Positions 61,337 to 64,000 of a stretch of 64,000 nucleotides of DNA are shown one piece after another. The DNA is from Hamadaea flava. GTDB taxonomy: Bacteria; Actinomycetota; Actinomycetes; Mycobacteriales; Micromonosporaceae. The notes under the pieces were generated by a model, which was not told where the DNA came from, searched no databases, and saw nothing but the letters and a program-made list of their open reading frames with translations. The number at the start of each line of letters is the position of its first letter. The stretch's first letter is position 1. The DNA lies in the NCBI RefSeq assembly GCF_024172085.1, contig NZ_JAMZDZ010000001.1, positions 4,402,001 to 4,466,000 of the forward strand. The letters run 5' to 3'. Made by a program: the position numbers and the translations under genes.

Positions 61337-61648
61337 ATGACCGTTACGTCCTGCGCCGCCCCCGACCAGGCGGCCCCCATCCCCGCGAGCGTCGACCTCG
61401 AGAAGGAGACCGTGATCTCCGGCGTCGTCCTCGCCGCTTCCGGCGACCCGGTCGCCGGGGCGTACGTCCGACTGCTCGACCGCACCGGTGAGTTCACCGC
61501 CGAGGTCGTGACCTCGCCGGCCGGCCGCTTCCGGTTCTTCGCCGCGCCCGGCCAGTGGACGGTCCGCGCGCTGTCCCGCTTCGGCAACGGCGGCGGCGAG
61601 GTCTCCGTCGACCGCGGCGTCAACGAGTTCCAGGTATCCGTTTCCTAA
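61337..61648 (+). CDS. DUF1416 (SseC-like) protein
   Basis: 103 aa. Beta-sandwich-like (ISGVVLAASGDPVAGAYVRLLD, GRFRFFAAPGQWTVRAL), matching DUF1416, SseC in mycobacteria. Encoded 5 bp after the sulfurtransferase as in other actinobacteria. Thought to take part in sulfur transfer, not shown. Followed by a strong terminator. Confidence 0.9.
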   Translation: MTVTSCAAPDQAAPIPASVDLEKETVISGVVLAASGDPVAGAYVRLLDRTGEFTAEVVTSPAGRFRFFAAPGQWTVRALSRFGNGGGEVSVDRGVNEFQVSVS

Positions 61649-61666
61649 AGCCCACGCTCTTACCCC

Positions 61667-61702
61667 GACAGGGCGCGTCACCGTCAGGTGACGCGCCCTG
61701 TC
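61667..61702 (+). terminator. Hairpin after the sulfur operon
   Basis: GACAGGGCGCGTCACC, 4-nt loop, GGTGACGCGCCCTGTC, perfect 16-bp stem; 18 bp after the DUF1416 stop. Confidence 0.9.
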
Positions 61703-61713
61703 ACTATGGGGCC

Positions 61714-62178
61714 ATGCGCAAGCGACTGGTGATCGCGGGAGTCGCGGCCTGGGCTCTGCTCCTGGTCGGCCTGGCCGTCTACTCCTACCACCGCGATCCG
61801 GCCACCGTGCCCGGCCAGACCACCGTGGCCCAGGCCAGGGCCACGATGGACCGCGTCACCGGGGAACTCTCGGCCGTCTCCAGCAGCGTCAAGATCAGCG
61901 AGTACGCCGAAAGCACGTGCGAGATCACGAACGCTCGCGGCGGGCGCTCCGTGAAGCGGGAGTTGACCTTCACCACCACCCCGGGCGACGAGGCGACCCT
62001 GCTTCGCTCGATCGCCGCGGAGTTGCCGAAGGCGTATCACGCGACCACGACCCAGGGCGACGCCACCGTGACCCTCTACGCGGACGCCGGCGATTTCGTG
62101 GCCGTCCGCGGGCGCAAGGGCGCCGACCCGGGATCTGTCGTGGTTTCTCTCCTGTCCGGCTGCCGAGAGGCCCAATAA
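61714..62178 (+). CDS. Membrane-anchored hypothetical protein, 154 aa
   Basis: Signal anchor (LVIAGVAAWALLLVGLAVYSY) then a 125-aa outer domain with strand-rich pattern (SVKRELTFTTTPGDEATLLRSIA, VTLYADAGDFVAV). Two Cys (C68, C150) could pair. Starts only 11 bp after the terminator stem, with no good ribosome site, so it may be leaderless. Unknown. Confidence 0.65.
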   Translation: MRKRLVIAGVAAWALLLVGLAVYSYHRDPATVPGQTTVAQARATMDRVTGELSAVSSSVKISEYAESTCEITNARGGRSVKRELTFTTTPGDEATLLRSIAAELPKAYHATTTQGDATVTLYADAGDFVAVRGRKGADPGSVVVSLLSGCREAQ

Positions 62179-62210
62179 CCCGGCTCGGCAGCCAGACTCA
62201 GTAGTCAGGC

Positions 62211-62573
62211 TCAGTAGACGAGCGCCTGGACTCCGTCGGCCAGGATCTCCTCGACGAACGTCGCCGCACCGGCGATGCGTACGCCCTCGATGACGTCGGC
62301 CTCGGTGATGTTGCGCCGCTGCGCGCACTGCGTGCACAAGGTGACCTGACCACCGGCGACGATGGCGGCGAGCAGATCGTCCAACGGAGCGGAGTGCGGC
62401 AGTTCGAACTCCTCGGCCCGGCCCGGCAACGCGTACCAGCTGGACTCGCCGGTCAGCCAGAGGGAGACCTCGGCTCCGGCGGCGAGGGCGGTCGCGGCGA
62501 CGGTGAACGCCTGCGCGCACCGTTCCGGGGCGTCGCGACCCGCGGTGACCTTGACGACAAGCTTTCGGCTCAT
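62211..62573 (-). CDS. DsrE family protein
   Basis: 120 aa. DsrE/F fold (VVKVTAGRDAPERCAQAFTVA, VTLCTQCAQRR); the two Cys in LCTQCAQ fit sulfur-relay members. Close to the sulfurtransferase operon but on the other strand. Substrate unknown. Confidence 0.85.
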   Translation of the reverse strand: MSRKLVVKVTAGRDAPERCAQAFTVAATALAAGAEVSLWLTGESSWYALPGRAEEFELPHSAPLDDLLAAIVAGGQVTLCTQCAQRRNITEADVIEGVRIAGAATFVEEILADGVQALVY

Positions 62574-62588
62574 ACCTCGCAGCCTAAG

Positions 62589-62702
62589 ATGACAGACGTG
62601 GTCACGGAGATCGGGTTCGTGAGTCTGCTGGTGGCGGGCTTCGGCGCGCTCGCCGGCGGCCTCGTCTATGTCGCAGTCAGAATCGCAAGGGGACGCTGGT
62701 GA
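62589..62702 (+). CDS. Small single-span membrane protein, 37 aa
   Basis: ATG at 62589; one hydrophobic segment (IGFVSLLVAGFGALAGGLVYVAV) and a basic end (RIARGRW). The stop overlaps the GTG of the nitrobindin-like gene (GTGA). The frame is short, but the coupling and clear hydrophobic stretch support it. Confidence 0.6.
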   Translation: MTDVVTEIGFVSLLVAGFGALAGGLVYVAVRIARGRW

Positions 62703-63280
62703 GTGAGAATCCGATGCAGCCGCCGTGGCTCAACGCGCCCCCGGTGGAGCCATATCCCTACGAGGACACGCACGACCTGCGCGTCGGCCCCGATCTGCAT
62801 TCCGACCTGCTGGGCCTGCTGCCGTTCGTCGGCGAGTGGCGCGGTCGCGGCAAGGGCGGCTATTCGACGATCGAGGACTTCGACTACGCGCAGGAGATCC
62901 GGATCAGCCACGACGGCCGGCCGTTCCTGCACTACGAGTCACGGGCCTGGCTGATCGAGGAGGACGGCACGCCGATCCGGCCCGCTTTCCGGGAGGTCGG
63001 CTGGTGGCGGCCGGCGTCCAACGGCGACGAGGTCGAGATGCTCCTGTCCAACCCGACCGGGATCATGGAGCTGTACTTCGGCCAGGCCGAGGCCAACCCG
63101 CCCCGGCTGGACGTGCAGACCGACGCCGTCGTGCGTACGCCGACGGCCAAGGAGGTGCGGGCGGGGCACCGCCTGTTCGGCGTCGTCAACGGCGAGCTGC
63201 TGTACGCGTACGAGATGGCGGCGGTGGGCCAGCCGATGCAGGACCACCTCAGCGCGAGGCTGGTCCGCGTCGGCGGCTGA
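62699..63280 (+). CDS. Nitrobindin-like heme-binding protein (DUF1794/FABP type)
   Basis: 193 aa, a ten-stranded barrel. GEWRGRGKGGY is the GxWxGxG family motif, and the C-terminal His in MQDHLSARL is the proposed heme ligand. Nitrobindins bind NO or isomerise peroxynitrite. GTG start at 62699 coupled to the 37-aa membrane protein. Confidence 0.88.
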   Translation: MSENPMQPPWLNAPPVEPYPYEDTHDLRVGPDLHSDLLGLLPFVGEWRGRGKGGYSTIEDFDYAQEIRISHDGRPFLHYESRAWLIEEDGTPIRPAFREVGWWRPASNGDEVEMLLSNPTGIMELYFGQAEANPPRLDVQTDAVVRTPTAKEVRAGHRLFGVVNGELLYAYEMAAVGQPMQDHLSARLVRVGG

Positions 63281-63296
63281 CACCGCCGCCCATCGG

Positions 63297-64000
63297 TCAG
63301 AAGAACGGCCGGATCACCAGGTACGCGAGCACCGAGATGAGGGCGGCGCCGGGGAAGGTCAGGACCCAGGCGGTCACGATGTTCCCGGCGACGCCCCAGC
63401 GGACCGCGGAGAGCTTCTTCGTCGCGCCGACGCCCATGATCGCCGAGGTGATCGTGTGCGTGGTGGAGATCGGCGCGCCCAGCACCAGAGCGTTGTAGTA
63501 GAGCACGCTGCTGGCCACGCTCTCGGCCGCGAACCCTTCGGCCGGGCCCAGGTCGATGATCTTGCGGCCCAGGGTGCGGATGATCCGCCAGCCGCCGGCG
63601 TACGTGCCGAGCGCCAGCACAGTGGCCGACGTGTAGTAGACCCACCAGGGGATGTGGCCCGGGTCCTGCTGGTACCCGCCGGCGTACAGGGCCAGCACGA
63701 TGATGCCCATCGTCTTGGCGGCGTCCTGCATACCGTGGCCGACGGACATCGCGGCGGCCGAGGCGGTCTGCGCCCAGCGGAAACCCCGATTGAGCTTGCC
63801 CGGGTGCCCCTTCCGGAAGATCCACATGACCGCGACCATCACGATCGCGCCGAGGATGAAGCCGACCACCGGGGACAGCACCATCGGGATGACGACCTTC
63901 TCGAGGAGGCCGCTCCAGAGCACCGTGGCGTCGATACCGAACCAGATGCCGATCAGGGTCGCGCCGACGAGGCCGCCGAAAAGCGCGTGCGTCGAGGAGG
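63297..64000 (-). CDS. pit: Inorganic phosphate transporter PiT, partial
   Basis: Open through the right edge of the window (SSTHALFGGLVGA in frame near 64000), so the start is outside. The visible C-terminal part has AAMSVGHGMQDAAKTMGI and PISTTHTITSAIMGVGATKK, the PiT motifs, and about six hydrophobic segments. Takes up phosphate with H+ or Na+. Confidence 0.92.
   Translation of the reverse strand, partial: SSTHALFGGLVGATLIGIWFGIDATVLWSGLLEKVVIPMVLSPVVGFILGAIVMVAVMWIFRKGHPGKLNRGFRWAQTASAAAMSVGHGMQDAAKTMGIIVLALYAGGYQQDPGHIPWWVYYTSATVLALGTYAGGWRIIRTLGRKIIDLGPAEGFAAESVASSVLYYNALVLGAPISTTHTITSAIMGVGATKKLSAVRWGVAGNIVTAWVLTFPGAALISVLAYLVIRPFF

Overview
The window is high-GC chromosomal DNA from an actinobacterium, most likely a member of the Micromonosporaceae. 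The evidence is mycothiol synthase MshD, an orphan GlnR, GTG/TTG starts with GTGA or ATGA overlaps, an HBHA-like protein, a cysteine-rich sulfur leader peptide, and a great excess of GTACGC in coding sequence. Genus and species cannot be fixed from the sequence alone.

Positions 1 to about 10150 are accessory DNA, visibly lower in GC than the rest. Two perfect 56-bp direct repeats (3379-3434 and 8828-8883) are each the 3' half of a tRNA-Tyr gene, from the anticodon loop to the acceptor end, and each is followed by a strong hairpin terminator. They are att sites. The 5.4-kb island between them holds an N-terminally truncated tyrosine integrase, a tightly overlapping three-gene operon (unrecognised 242-aa protein, 187-aa protein, ComEC-type MBL-fold hydrolase) and a frameshifted pentapeptide-repeat gene. 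Neither copy has the tRNA 5' half, so an intact tRNA-Tyr and the rest of a second, tandem island should lie left of the window; positions 1-3378 (glycosyltransferase fragment, membrane protein, solitary PD-(D/E)XK-like protein) would be part of it. The three-gene operon, with a perfect 8-bp inverted repeat 20 nt before its first start codon, is the best candidate here for an undescribed system, possibly anti-phage; that role is inference.

From 10.4 kb rightwards the content is mostly core chromosome: htpX, a FUSC-like protein, EI24, AlaX-type editing enzyme, an XRE-HBHA-DUF2516-hydrolase operon, asparaginase and nitroreductase, aldose epimerase, MFS-pdxH, citrate synthase, serC, a TetR-controlled membrane protein, a three-gene set of membrane-anchored proteins (one with a long Tyr-Gly-Gln-Pro repeat tail), 6-phosphofructokinase, tRNA-Arg(CCU), and a methyltransferase pair. 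A compact set at 34.7-38.2 kb joins an NrtR-like NUDIX regulator, a vWA protein, a divergent adenylosuccinate-synthetase homologue and a GNAT. Then follow a secreted GH16-CBM6 enzyme with a GAGAGCGCTCTC operator on its start codon, a polysaccharide ABC exporter with a glycosyltransferase, sdaA, two tandem CDP-alcohol phosphatidyltransferases, pabC-like/fur/ygfZ, a BKACE-ParB-like-acyl-CoA dehydrogenase set, mshD, glnR, a DUF2993 lipoprotein-like gene, and a sulfurtransferase-DUF1416 operon behind a Cys-rich leader peptide. The right edge cuts a PiT phosphate transporter.

Several non-coding repeat families are scattered between genes: a 60-bp family (five copies, one of which has been translated into the tail of the TetR protein), a hairpin family at 34.6 and 60.1 kb, a hairpin family at 23.7 kb, and local minisatellites at 10.3, 21.1, 35.5 and 59.0 kb.
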